DNA of 64,000 nt. It comes from Pedobacter sp. JY14-1. GTDB lineage: Bacteria; Bacteroidota; Bacteroidia; Sphingobacteriales; Sphingobacteriaceae. Position 1 is the first letter of the stretch. Every line of letters begins with the position of its first letter. The notes under the pieces were generated by a model that was not told the origin of the DNA, made no database searches, and saw nothing but the letters and a program-made list of their open reading frames with translations. The stretch lies in NCBI RefSeq assembly GCF_029269825.1, contig NZ_JARJHU010000009.1:601-64600 (forward strand). Reading direction: 5' to 3'. The position numbers and the translations under genes were made by a program. Below are positions 25,613-34,262 of the stretch, piece after piece.

Positions 25613-27079
25613 ATGGGAAAAGTAACTGGATTTTTAGAATATGAAAGGACCGCTCCTGGCAAAGAAGATGCTAAAGCGCGTTTAAAACACTATAATGAAT
25701 TTGTACAGGAGCTCGCAAAGGAAGAAGTAAACCGACAGGCTGCGAGATGTATGGATTGTGGGGTGCCGTTTTGCCAGTCGGGATGTCCGTTAGGTAACGT
25801 GATTCCCGAGTTCAATGATGCGGTATATAAGGGAGATTGGCATCTTGCAACAACTATTTTGTTGAGTACCAATAACTTTCCTGAGTTTACCGGCAGAATA
25901 TGTCCGGCGCCTTGTGAGTCTGCATGTGTGTTGGGGATTAATAAAGCGCCGGTATCTATTGAAGAGATAGAAAGGCACATTATTGAGATCGCTTTCAGTA
26001 AGGGATATATTAAAGCTGAACCCCCGTTGATCCGCACAGGTAAAAAAGTTGCGGTTATCGGTTCGGGCCCTGCAGGTATGGCCGCTGCTGCTCAGCTAAA
26101 TAAGGCCGGTCACGAAGTAGTGGTTTATGAACGTGATGATACTCCAGGCGGGTTATTGAATTATGGTATCCCAGATTTTAAGCTGCAAAAGGATATAGTA
26201 GCCCGCCGTATCGCGCTGATGGAGAAAGAAGGTGTTGTATTCAAATGCAATGCAAATGTGGGCGTAAATGTAGAACTGAATACCCTGTTAAGAGAAAACC
26301 AGGCCATTATCCTGGCCGGAGGCTCTACGATTCCGCGTGATTTACCTGCAACAGGAAGAGATGCAAAGGGTGTGCATTTTGCTATGGATTTTCTGAAACA
26401 GCAAAATAAGCGTGTGAGAAATTTCGGAATTGAAGGAGAGGAAATACTGGCTACGGGAAAAGATGTCATTGTAATTGGTGGGGGAGATACTGGTTCCGAT
26501 TGTATCGGTACGTCTAATCGCCAGGGCGCAAAATCTGTGACCCAGTTTGAGATTATGCCTATGCCAGCTTCGGAGCGGACCTCAAATATGCCATGGCCCA
26601 CGTATCCTATGCTGCTGAAAGTGACTACTTCTCATGAAGAAGGGTGCGAGAGAGGCTGGGGTGTGAATACAAAGGAGTTTCTGAAAGATGAAAACGGAAA
26701 TCTGCGTGCAGTAAAAGTTGTAGATGTAGAATGGGAGATTGATGCAAACGGCCGTCCTTTGAACTTTAAGGAGAAACCGGGATCTGAACGTGAGTTGCCT
26801 TGCCAGTTGGTATTGTTGGCCATGGGATTCCTGCACCCTCAGAGAGAAGGCTTGCTGGAAAACCTGGGTGTTGAACTGGACAACAGAGGTAATGTAAAAG
26901 CTGAAGAAGGTAAGTATCAAACCAATATAGCCAAAATCTTTGCGGCTGGTGATATGCGCCGTGGTCAGTCGCTGGTTGTCTGGGCAATTTCTGAAGGCCG
27001 GGAAGCTGCACGTAAAGTTGACCAATACCTGATGGGGCATAGCAGCCTGCCATCAAAGGATGGAATTCCTTATGCATAA
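25613..27079 (+). CDS. gltD: Glutamate synthase small subunit (GOGAT beta)
   Basis: 488 residues. An N-terminal 4Fe-4S region (CMDCGVPFCQSGCPLGNVIPEFN and CPAPCESACVLG) is followed by the FAD motif KKVAVIGSGPAGMAAAAQLNKAGHEVVVYERDDTPGGLLNYGIP and the NADPH motif KDVIVIGGGDTGSDCIGTS. It passes electrons from NADPH to the large subunit. It is in an operon with gltB and ends at a strong terminator. Confidence 0.98.
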   Translation: MGKVTGFLEYERTAPGKEDAKARLKHYNEFVQELAKEEVNRQAARCMDCGVPFCQSGCPLGNVIPEFNDAVYKGDWHLATTILLSTNNFPEFTGRICPAPCESACVLGINKAPVSIEEIERHIIEIAFSKGYIKAEPPLIRTGKKVAVIGSGPAGMAAAAQLNKAGHEVVVYERDDTPGGLLNYGIPDFKLQKDIVARRIALMEKEGVVFKCNANVGVNVELNTLLRENQAIILAGGSTIPRDLPATGRDAKGVHFAMDFLKQQNKRVRNFGIEGEEILATGKDVIVIGGGDTGSDCIGTSNRQGAKSVTQFEIMPMPASERTSNMPWPTYPMLLKVTTSHEEGCERGWGVNTKEFLKDENGNLRAVKVVDVEWEIDANGRPLNFKEKPGSERELPCQLVLLAMGFLHPQREGLLENLGVELDNRGNVKAEEGKYQTNIAKIFAAGDMRRGQSLVVWAISEGREAARKVDQYLMGHSSLPSKDGIPYA

Positions 27080-27115
27080 TAAATGGTTTAGTGTATTTTT
27101 AACCGTTTAGATAAG

Positions 27116-27147
27116 AAAAGCCCCGGATATCCGGGGCATTTTCTTTT
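27116..27147 (+). terminator. Terminator of the gltBD operon
   Basis: GCCCCGGATATCCGGGGC (27120-27137) is a perfect palindrome flanked by an A-rich arm and a T-rich tail. It also sits at the end of the convergent gene at 27159. Confidence 0.92.
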
Positions 27148-27158
27148 AGGTACCTTTA

Positions 27159-27758
27159 TCAGAACCTGATCCGCATACCAATACCCAGCTGAAAAATGTC
27201 ATCGAAGGTAAGTGCAGACATATTCTGCAGATAGTTGATCAGGTAGTAATCATTGGTATTGGCCTCGATGTACACTCCTACCGTTTTTATACCGGTGTTT
27301 TTTAATAATTTATCCGCCTTAACGGAAATTTCACTGTTCACGGCGAGATGAGGCCTGAGCGCTTCTGACCAGTAATAATAGTCGTGTGAATACTGGCCAC
27401 CCGGGAATTTGAAGGACAGGTCTTCATGAAATGTATAAGTAGCGAACATGCCGGGGTTGAACGGATAGAAATTTCCCCAGTTTTTTAAACTGATGCTCCA
27501 GGGCTTATAGGCAACTTTTACAGTTGCAATATTCAATACGCCACCTTTATTTCCGGGAACAAAGCCATACATCAGATCAAGATTGCCACGTTTATTAGGA
27601 AACAGGTCGTAACTGGCCCCACCGCTAAAATACCCAATGCTGCCGGCATATTGTATGATGGCCTGATCGGGAATCAGAAATTTAAGTTTTTGTGCTGAGG
27701 ATTCCAGTGTAAACAATGTCAGAAGCGGGAGGAACAGTTTTATTTTAGAAGTAGACAC
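27159..27758 (-). CDS. Unknown exported protein, probable outer-membrane beta-barrel
   Basis: 199 residues when started at GTG 27758, which overlaps the metallophosphoesterase end by 14 bases and puts a signal peptide at the N-terminus (STSKIKLFLPLLTLFTLESSAQ). A longer start at 27821 would bury the signal 21 residues deep. The rest alternates hydrophobic and polar residues with many aromatics and ends in FQLGIGMRIRF, a terminal aromatic as in outer-membrane barrels. I do not recognise a named family. Coupling to the metallophosphoesterase gene suggests a shared surface-related function. Confidence 0.7.
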   Translation of the reverse strand: MSTSKIKLFLPLLTLFTLESSAQKLKFLIPDQAIIQYAGSIGYFSGGASYDLFPNKRGNLDLMYGFVPGNKGGVLNIATVKVAYKPWSISLKNWGNFYPFNPGMFATYTFHEDLSFKFPGGQYSHDYYYWSEALRPHLAVNSEISVKADKLLKNTGIKTVGVYIEANTNDYYLINYLQNMSALTFDDIFQLGIGMRIRF

Positions 27759-28542
27759 GCTCGAAGGTAAGTTTGTTGTTGATAATTTGTACCAAAAGAA
27801 ATTCGTTATTCTGTACGGCACTGGTAATTATGTAGGGAATGCCTGATTTACCTGGGTAGAACAACTGGTAATTGTGTGCATGTGCATGTAAGGAAGCCAG
27901 GAAGCCGGTCGTTTGGGCAAAGGTACTGGTGTACTCATTTAAAAGATCGCCGTCGAAGTCAACTGAATTGGCTGGCACGTGTGAAATTGCTATATATCCG
28001 GTAACCCCGTTCTCCGGTTTGAGCTCATTTCTAAGCCAGGAAATATCCGGTACTTTTCCATTGAAATTATATTCTCTGCTATTGCTGTCATGACAAACAA
28101 ATTTGATACCTCCATAAACAAAAGTATAATTGAGCTCTCCGAACATTTTCAAGAATACTTCCCTGCCGCGCGCCGTTTCGTCGTGGTTTCCAATCACCGC
28201 TACATAAGGGACTTTGAGTTTGGTTAACGATCTGGAGATCCAGTTCATTTCTTTAAGGACACCAAACTCAGATATATCACCGTCCAGTACGACAAAATCG
28301 ATGTCGTTTCGGGCATTAACTGCTTTGACAAAAGCAACAGTCTCGTCTCTGGATTTTTGAGTGTCACCGGTAAGAATAAAGCGAACGGTGTTATCATTTT
28401 CGCCTTTGCCCAATCTTTGCAGGTTGGTTGCGTTGATGTTTTCCAGGGATATCCTGTCAAATGCCTGGTTTGGGCTGAATTCAAAGTGATTACAACCGGT
28501 GACCGCCAACAGGCAGATCAGTAATGGTAGAATTGCTCTCAT
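27745..28542 (-). CDS. Metallophosphoesterase lipoprotein
   Basis: 265 residues from ATG 28542. The signal peptide LLICLLAVTGCNHF has a lipobox, so the protein is membrane-anchored. Calcineurin-type motifs are in order: FILTGDTQKS, VVLDGDISEFG, AVIGNHDETARG, AISHVP and HAHAHNY, which give the two-metal site. The first motif has GDT-Q where many have D-x-H, as in related exported phosphohydrolases. Substrate unknown (phosphomonoester or nucleotide). Translationally coupled to the barrel-like protein. Confidence 0.88.
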   Translation of the reverse strand: MRAILPLLICLLAVTGCNHFEFSPNQAFDRISLENINATNLQRLGKGENDNTVRFILTGDTQKSRDETVAFVKAVNARNDIDFVVLDGDISEFGVLKEMNWISRSLTKLKVPYVAVIGNHDETARGREVFLKMFGELNYTFVYGGIKFVCHDSNSREYNFNGKVPDISWLRNELKPENGVTGYIAISHVPANSVDFDGDLLNEYTSTFAQTTGFLASLHAHAHNYQLFYPGKSGIPYIITSAVQNNEFLLVQIINNKLTFERVYF

Positions 28543-28587
28543 ATATATGTGCAAAAAACACCATTATTCCGGTAAAGTTTGTCAGGG

Positions 28588-29133
28588 CTAATTCATCGTA
28601 GGGCTTTTTTTACCCGATCTTAACATTTCAATTGTTTTATTGATCCTTGCAATCCTGGTTTTCTCTTGCTTTGCTGTAAGTATCCAAAGCACATACTCTT
28701 TTTTATGGGAGTAAGCAAGTGTATTGAAAAATTCAGCCTCAGCTGGATGCGCAATCAAAGCTTTTTCAAGATCCGGAGGTGGAATGACCTTTTTAAGTTC
28801 TACATTAATGTACTCTGAGAAGGAGTTAGTCCTGATCTGAGCGTTGCCGGTACCTGATTTTTTTACAGCGTCTATAGGTTTAATGCGAGGAGCGGTCCAG
28901 GTACTGTCTATCGCTGCTGATCCGCATGGGGTCAGCTTATAATCTTCGAATTCGCTCCATTTTTCCATTTTAAGATCGCTGGGAATACCCGAATCCTTTT
29001 TGGGATATGCAATCCATACGATCTTTATACCATCGATATGCGGTGCCCAGATTTCAAGGGCATTAGATAATTCAGCACTGTTCCTAACAAAGATCAACAG
29101 ACCATCAAAGGACATGCTGCTGTCGGTAACCAT
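28588..29133 (-). CDS. YdeI/OmpD-associated family protein, start codon possibly lost
   Basis: 181 residues from ATG 29133. The C-terminal end (EKALIAHPAEAEFFNTLAYSHKKEYVLWILTAKQEKTRIARINKTIEMLRSGKKSP) is the YdeI/OmpD-associated domain. The frame remains open for 37 codons upstream and reads TENSVLKKLYFKPGFNILLANKPENG, the usual N-terminal strand of DUF3052-like relatives, but without an ATG: the codon where Met is expected is ACG at 29244-29242, 7 bases after the methyltransferase stop. The gene is therefore either started at ACG, at the internal ATG (losing a strand), or is a recent pseudogene. Function unknown. Confidence 0.72.
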   Translation of the reverse strand: MVTDSSMSFDGLLIFVRNSAELSNALEIWAPHIDGIKIVWIAYPKKDSGIPSDLKMEKWSEFEDYKLTPCGSAAIDSTWTAPRIKPIDAVKKSGTGNAQIRTNSFSEYINVELKKVIPPPDLEKALIAHPAEAEFFNTLAYSHKKEYVLWILTAKQEKTRIARINKTIEMLRSGKKSPTMN

Positions 29134-29250
29134 ATGGACCCCCGATGAAGCTCCGGGTTCGAAATTTCCATTTTCAGGTTTGTTGGCCAGGAGTATGTTA
29201 AACCCTGGCTTGAAATATAGCTTTTTCAGTACCGAATTTTCCGTTTTTGT

Positions 29251-29784
29251 TTAATTCAGCTTCAATTTAGCGAAGAAATCCCAAAGGACAATACCTGCTG
29301 AAACTACAATGTTGAATGAATGCTTTGTGCCAAACTGAGGTATTTCTATGCATTCATCAACGACTTGCATCACCTCGTCACTTACTCCGTTTACTTCATT
29401 GCCAAATATAAGCGCATATTTACCCGAGATGGCGGGCATGTAGTTGTTGAGCATGATGCTTCCGGAGGCCTGCTCAACAGCAACGATCTGATATCCATTC
29501 GAGCGTAATTCCGTTAAAGCTTCAAGGGTACTTTCAGAGTAAGCCCAATCAACGGATAATGTTGCTCCAAGAGCAGTTTTTTCAATTTCACGATGGGGTG
29601 GGACTGCTGTAATTCCGCAAAGGATAATCTTTGACAAGGAGAACCCGTCTGCTGTACGGAATATAGAACCCACGTTATGCATACTCCTGACATTATCCAG
29701 CACTACTACAAGGGGCAGCTTTTCCTGCTCCTTGTAGCCCTGCAAATCGACGCGGTTCAGTTCGTCCAGTTTTAGTTTTTTCAA
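29251..29784 (-). CDS. TrmH/SpoU-family RNA 2'-O-methyltransferase
   Basis: 177 residues. The three SPOUT motifs are present: NVGSIFRTADGFSLSKIILCG (motif 1), ALIFGNEVNGVSDEVMQ (motif 2) and IPQFGTKHSFNIVVSAGIVLWDF (motif 3), which form the knotted SAM site. It methylates a ribose in tRNA or rRNA; the exact target is unclear. The start is TTG 29784, 6 bases after the galK stop; no ATG precedes the catalytic core. It thus follows galK in one unit. Confidence 0.9.
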   Translation of the reverse strand: MKKLKLDELNRVDLQGYKEQEKLPLVVVLDNVRSMHNVGSIFRTADGFSLSKIILCGITAVPPHREIEKTALGATLSVDWAYSESTLEALTELRSNGYQIVAVEQASGSIMLNNYMPAISGKYALIFGNEVNGVSDEVMQVVDECIEIPQFGTKHSFNIVVSAGIVLWDFFAKLKLN

Positions 29785-29790
29785 AGCAAG

Positions 29791-30942
29791 TTATATTTCA
29801 GAAGCACCATTTCCAATCTCGCTGAAATATACGGTTGGTGCATAACCGATCAGGTCTGTATAAAAAGAGGTCAGGTTCTCTGTAAAATCTTCTTCCTGGC
29901 CTTTTTTAAGTAATGCAATTGCACATCCGCCAAAGCCGGCACCGGTCATGCGTGCACCTACAACATGCTGGTACCCTGTCGCAAATTCAACAACGGCATC
30001 CAATTCCGGACCTGTAACTTCATAGAGGTCCTTTAATGATTGATGAGAAGCATACATCAGCCTGCCAAATTCCTCAATATTGCCTTCGTTCAGTGCTTTC
30101 GCAGCAGAATGTACACGATCGTTTTCCTTAATTACGTGTGTAGCCCGCTTCAATACCGTTCCGTCAGTTATGAGATGGCTATGCAAAGCGAATTTTTCAG
30201 CATTCAGTTCACATAGATTGTTAAGCCTGATCTCTGTATTCAGTGCCTTTAGTGCCGCTTGGCACTCCGATACCCTTTCATTATATTTTGACTCGGCCAG
30301 TTTCCTCGGCTTATTGGTGTTTATGATTGCCAGTTTATAATCGCCAAGGTTACAGTCTACGACCTTATGTTTCAAGCTATCACAGTCAAGCATTAAGGCC
30401 TTATGTGCTTCGCCGAAAGCAACGGCAAATTGGTCCATGATGCCGCAATTTACACCGATAAATTGATTTTCTACCTTTTGGGCCAGTAAAGGTATCTCCA
30501 CCTTCTCATAACCCAGGTTGAGGAAATGGTTCAGGGCATAAGCCATAGCGACTTCTATGGAAGCAGATGAAGAAAGTCCGGAACCAATGGGAATATTGCC
30601 AAAGAACAGTAAATCAAAACCTGTGGTAATTTCGTGCTTTTGCTGTATCTCGTTAAAAACCCCTAATGGATAATTGAACCATTCGGAGCCTGTCTTTGTA
30701 TAGCTGTCTGAGAGTGGTATTTCAGCTTGTTCACTAAAGTTCATGCTGGAAAACCTGATCACTTGCTCATGGTTCGGGGCAAGTGCTAACCAGGTTCCTA
30801 ACGTAACCGCACAGGGCATTACCAAGCCGCCGTTGTAGTCAATATGTTCGCCAATGAGATTAACCCGGCCAGGAGTGAAGTAGTGGGCTGCAGGTATCCT
30901 GCCGTATTTTTCCTGGAATTTCTCGGTTAGTTCAGCTTTCAT
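29791..30942 (-). CDS. galK: Galactokinase
   Basis: 383 residues with the GHMP kinase features: PGRVNLIGEHIDYNGGLVMPCAV (galactokinase signature), GSGLSSSASIEVA (ATP loop), and GARMTGAGFGGCAIALL near the C-terminus. It phosphorylates alpha-D-galactose at C1 as the first Leloir step. It is divergent from the mutarotase gene galM; galT and galE are not in this window. Confidence 0.97.
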   Translation of the reverse strand: MKAELTEKFQEKYGRIPAAHYFTPGRVNLIGEHIDYNGGLVMPCAVTLGTWLALAPNHEQVIRFSSMNFSEQAEIPLSDSYTKTGSEWFNYPLGVFNEIQQKHEITTGFDLLFFGNIPIGSGLSSSASIEVAMAYALNHFLNLGYEKVEIPLLAQKVENQFIGVNCGIMDQFAVAFGEAHKALMLDCDSLKHKVVDCNLGDYKLAIINTNKPRKLAESKYNERVSECQAALKALNTEIRLNNLCELNAEKFALHSHLITDGTVLKRATHVIKENDRVHSAAKALNEGNIEEFGRLMYASHQSLKDLYEVTGPELDAVVEFATGYQHVVGARMTGAGFGGCAIALLKKGQEEDFTENLTSFYTDLIGYAPTVYFSEIGNGASEI

Positions 30943-30979
30943 TGTAATATATTTCAGATTTATGTTTTAGTTTCGATAA

Positions 30980-30991
30980 AGTATTGATACT
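30980..30991. promoter_or_regulatory. Palindrome in the galK-galM divergent gap
   Basis: AGTATTGATACT (half-sites AGTAT/ATACT, 2-base centre) lies 38 bases before the galK ATG in a 135-base gap shared with galM. It may be the operator of a galactose regulator. No clear -33/-7 element could be assigned. Confidence 0.4.
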
Positions 30992-31077
30992 ATTGCTGTA
31001 ATTTTTAAGCGGGCTAATATACAATTATGTACCCGTATCCGCTAAAACAGAACCAATAAATAGTATTAAAATCACTT

Positions 31078-32121
31078 ATGAACGCGAAGCTCATCAAGAC
31101 CGGAAAAGTAATAGACAACAAAGAAATATTGGCTGTAGAACTGACAAACAATAAGGGAACTTATGTTAAAATCTACAATTACGGAGCCATAGTCAGTAAG
31201 TTTGTTGTTGTTAATGCAGACGGGGAAAAGCAAGATATTGTGCTTGGCTTGGATGATTTTGAGGATTATGTACAGACGGATTATTTAGAAAACTATCCTT
31301 ACCTCGGGGCAGTTATCGGAAGATATGCGAATCGCATCAAAAATGGTGAGTTCAGTATTGATGGTGTACCCTTTAAGCTTGCGCAGAATAATGGCAGTGA
31401 TTGCCTGCATGGCGGACTCAGGGGTTTTGACCGGAGGGTATGGGATATACTTCCTACAATTGATCCCAGCGTCACTTTACAGTACTTAAGTCCGGATGGT
31501 GAAGAGGGTTTTCCGGGAAATCTTGCTGTACAATTGACGTTTAAGCTTACCGACGAAAATGAATTAATTCTGGATTATAAGGCAACGACAGATATTCCAA
31601 CAGCTATTAACCTTACCCATCACGGATACTTCAACCTCTCTCCGAAGGGTGGTAACATAGGCAGCCACATTCACCATATGCCTGCCAGTTATTATCTGGA
31701 GCAGGATAGTAACTATGTAGTAACAGGAAAGCTTGTTGCAGTAGAAGGTACCATTCATGACTTTCTGGGCCCTAAGCCAATAGCACAGGACTGGAATGCC
31801 CAGGAAGGTTACGATCAGACCTATGTACTGGATAAGGAATATGGAACGCTCACCCTGGCTTCAGAAACTTCGGAAGCCGAAAGCGGACTCACCTTATCTG
31901 TGTATACCACAGAGCCGATTGCGCATTTTTATACAGGCAAATATATTAATGTCAGAAATGCGAAAGGAGGTAAAGATTATCATGCATTCGAAGGATTTTG
32001 CGTAGAGACACAGCACCATCCAAATGCCATAAATATTCCTGCTTTTCCGGGCACGGTACTCCGTCCCGGAGAAGAATACCACCAGACCACCATCTTTAAG
32101 ATCGGCCTGACCTCTATTTAA
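31078..32121 (+). CDS. galM: Aldose 1-epimerase (galactose mutarotase)
   Basis: 347 residues with the GalM pattern: YGAIVSKFVV, GRYANRIKNGEFSIDG, NNGSDCLHGGLRGFDRRVWD, TAINLTHHGYFNL, the catalytic His in LTHHGYFN and Glu in FEGFCVETQHHPNAIN. It converts beta- to alpha-D-galactose for the kinase. No signal peptide is seen, so it acts in the cytoplasm. It is the plus-strand partner of galK. Confidence 0.96.
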   Translation: MNAKLIKTGKVIDNKEILAVELTNNKGTYVKIYNYGAIVSKFVVVNADGEKQDIVLGLDDFEDYVQTDYLENYPYLGAVIGRYANRIKNGEFSIDGVPFKLAQNNGSDCLHGGLRGFDRRVWDILPTIDPSVTLQYLSPDGEEGFPGNLAVQLTFKLTDENELILDYKATTDIPTAINLTHHGYFNLSPKGGNIGSHIHHMPASYYLEQDSNYVVTGKLVAVEGTIHDFLGPKPIAQDWNAQEGYDQTYVLDKEYGTLTLASETSEAESGLTLSVYTTEPIAHFYTGKYINVRNAKGGKDYHAFEGFCVETQHHPNAINIPAFPGTVLRPGEEYHQTTIFKIGLTSI

Positions 32122-32190
32122 CCGTTATTGCCTGCTGCTCTGCATTGCGTTAGTGTTTTCTAAGTTCCAGTAACTGTTTACCGGCTAAAT

Positions 32191-32219
32191 AGAAAAGGCA
32201 CCGATCCGGTGCCTTTTCT
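32191..32219. terminator. Bidirectional terminator between galM and GH97
   Basis: A 13-pair stem (AGAAAAGGCACCG / CGGTGCCTTTTCT) with a 3-base loop contains its own A and T tracts and serves both convergent genes. Confidence 0.92.
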
Positions 32220-32234
32220 ATGAATAAGATATTT

Positions 32235-34211
32235 CTAATTCAATACGGCAGCAAACCCACCGTTACGTACCATCTTGACGTCCAGCTGATCTCCGGATTT
32301 TACCTGTTTCGTTTTCTTTCTGTAATCCATTGCCTGGCGTCCGGCATTAATGCCATCTTCGAAATAAGTAATGGTGTAGGTTTTACCTGGTTTCAGAAAA
32401 TCAAGCTTAAGGCTAAAGTTCCTTTCCTTTTCCTTTCCATTACAGATACCTCCGATGAACCACTGTTCACCTTTGCGCTTAGCTACAATCGCGACCTCGC
32501 CAACTTTTGCCTCCAGTGCACGGGTTTCATCCCAGGTCGTTGGTACCTTTGTGATGAATTCTGTACAATCTGCATTTCTGTAGTATAATGTAGGATTATC
32601 GGCCAGCATTTGCAAAGCACTTTCAAATACAACAAACAAGGCCATTTGATAAGCCCTTGTACCAATACTTGCCGCATTTGGCCGTTCAGCTCTGTATACT
32701 TCAGGTTGCATGCTCAGCATCGCACCCGGTGTATAGTCCATAGGACCTACCGCATTCCGCATAAAAGGAAGAAACAGACTATTATCAGGCTTTGTGCCTC
32801 CCATTTGCTCCATTCCTCTTACACCTTCGTAAGAGATCACATTTGGATACTTATATTCGAGACCAGCAGGTTTGAAAGCACCGTGGAAGTCTACAAACAG
32901 ATGATGTTTCGCCGCCTCTTTAGCAACGTTTTCATAATAGTTGACCATCCACTGGTCACTCCGGTCCATAAAATCGATCTTGACGCCCTTTATACCCCAT
33001 TCATTGAACGTCTTAAAGAGATCCATGTGATTGTGTACAGTCAGCCATGTCAGCCACAAGATAATACCCACATTTTTTTCCTTGCCATAACGGATCAGTT
33101 CATGGACGTCTACCTTTGGGTTAGGGGTATAGGGATCACGCGTATCCTTGGCCCAGCCCTCATCCATCACGATATATTTGATGCCATATTTCGATGCGAA
33201 GTCTATATAATATTTGTAGGTTTCCAGATTATACCCCGAGACAAAGTTGACATCAGGACCATAAGGTGCGGCATCATTCCACCATTCCCAGCTTGCCTGC
33301 CCAGGCTTTACCCAACTAACATCCTTCAACGCGCTCGGAGCAGCGAGTTTCAAAGTCATGGTATTTTCAATGATCTGGGTGTCATTATCTGTAACTACAA
33401 AATACCGCCAGGGAAAACTTCTCGTACCATTTGTACGGGCTATATAATCTGCCTCTTTAAGGATTTTCTGGCTACGGTCGCCATCCTCACCAAATTCCAG
33501 CGGCGCTTTCGGAAACGTCGCTGTTGCACCGGAACCGGTTCCTTTCAGAAACAGGCAAGGATAGTCAGAAAGGTCAGATTCACTGATTAGTATCTTATGC
33601 TGTTTCCTGGTGTCGATCAATACAGGTAAGTTAGACATTTTACTGTCAGCCTTCCAGTCTGCTGAGCTGACGGTGGTGTAGTTGTCTTCATAAGAGGTTT
33701 TGAAGCCGCCCGGCTGCTGAAGATGCAGTGTGTAATCCCGAGGGAAATTTAACGCTACTTCTTCGTTAATTACATCGACGCTACCCTTTTTAGTGGTAAC
33801 GAAACGATAGGCAACTCCCTCATTGTAGGCTCGGAACTCTACAGCATAATCACCCTTAAAGTTTAGTAATAACGAATTGTAATTGTTACTGACTGTCGAG
33901 AATTTTACAGGAAAGTCAGGTTTAATGGTACCCGTACCTTTGCCCGTTTTTGCAGTGGTTATTTTTGGAGCCCTGCCCAGCACTTCGTTACGAAGCGACA
34001 GAGAAAGGTAATTCTTGTCCAGAAGCGTCTCTTCGCCGGAGATAATGCTATAATAGATCTTGTCTGTAACGGTAACCGTTACTTTCGTCTTGCCATCTGG
34101 GGAACTTAAGGCTTTAGATTGTCCCTGGGCGTTTGACTGAGCATACAAACCTGATATGGTAAGCACCATGATCAGAAATTTCCTGAAAATTTGTTTCGCT
34201 GGTTTTGGCAT
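32235..34211 (-). CDS. GH97 glycoside hydrolase, retaining alpha-galactosidase type
   Basis: 658 residues with a signal peptide ending near SNAQG. The GH97 body is clear: SFPWRYFVVTDND, WEWWNDAAPYG, YIVMDEGWAKD, then GIKGVKIDFMDRSDQWMVNYYENVA. Asp413 in VKIDFMD is the nucleophile position of the retaining subgroup (D415 of Bacteroides BtGH97b, from memory); the inverting SusB type lacks this Asp. The probable product is therefore alpha-galactosidase rather than alpha-glucosidase, which matches the galK/galM genes next to it. Periplasmic. Confidence 0.88.
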   Translation of the reverse strand: MPKPAKQIFRKFLIMVLTISGLYAQSNAQGQSKALSSPDGKTKVTVTVTDKIYYSIISGEETLLDKNYLSLSLRNEVLGRAPKITTAKTGKGTGTIKPDFPVKFSTVSNNYNSLLLNFKGDYAVEFRAYNEGVAYRFVTTKKGSVDVINEEVALNFPRDYTLHLQQPGGFKTSYEDNYTTVSSADWKADSKMSNLPVLIDTRKQHKILISESDLSDYPCLFLKGTGSGATATFPKAPLEFGEDGDRSQKILKEADYIARTNGTRSFPWRYFVVTDNDTQIIENTMTLKLAAPSALKDVSWVKPGQASWEWWNDAAPYGPDVNFVSGYNLETYKYYIDFASKYGIKYIVMDEGWAKDTRDPYTPNPKVDVHELIRYGKEKNVGIILWLTWLTVHNHMDLFKTFNEWGIKGVKIDFMDRSDQWMVNYYENVAKEAAKHHLFVDFHGAFKPAGLEYKYPNVISYEGVRGMEQMGGTKPDNSLFLPFMRNAVGPMDYTPGAMLSMQPEVYRAERPNAASIGTRAYQMALFVVFESALQMLADNPTLYYRNADCTEFITKVPTTWDETRALEAKVGEVAIVAKRKGEQWFIGGICNGKEKERNFSLKLDFLKPGKTYTITYFEDGINAGRQAMDYRKKTKQVKSGDQLDVKMVRNGGFAAVLN

Positions 34212-34262
34212 AGTGTGCTGTAATTGTTATTAGTGTGCGCCACTAAGGTAGCAAATTCTATA

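Noticed and set aside
32610-33590. Long open frame on the plus strand inside the GH97 gene (326 codons)
   Set aside because: It lies opposite the well-supported GH97 reading frame, has no recognisable domain and many rare aromatic/Cys runs typical of antisense shadows.
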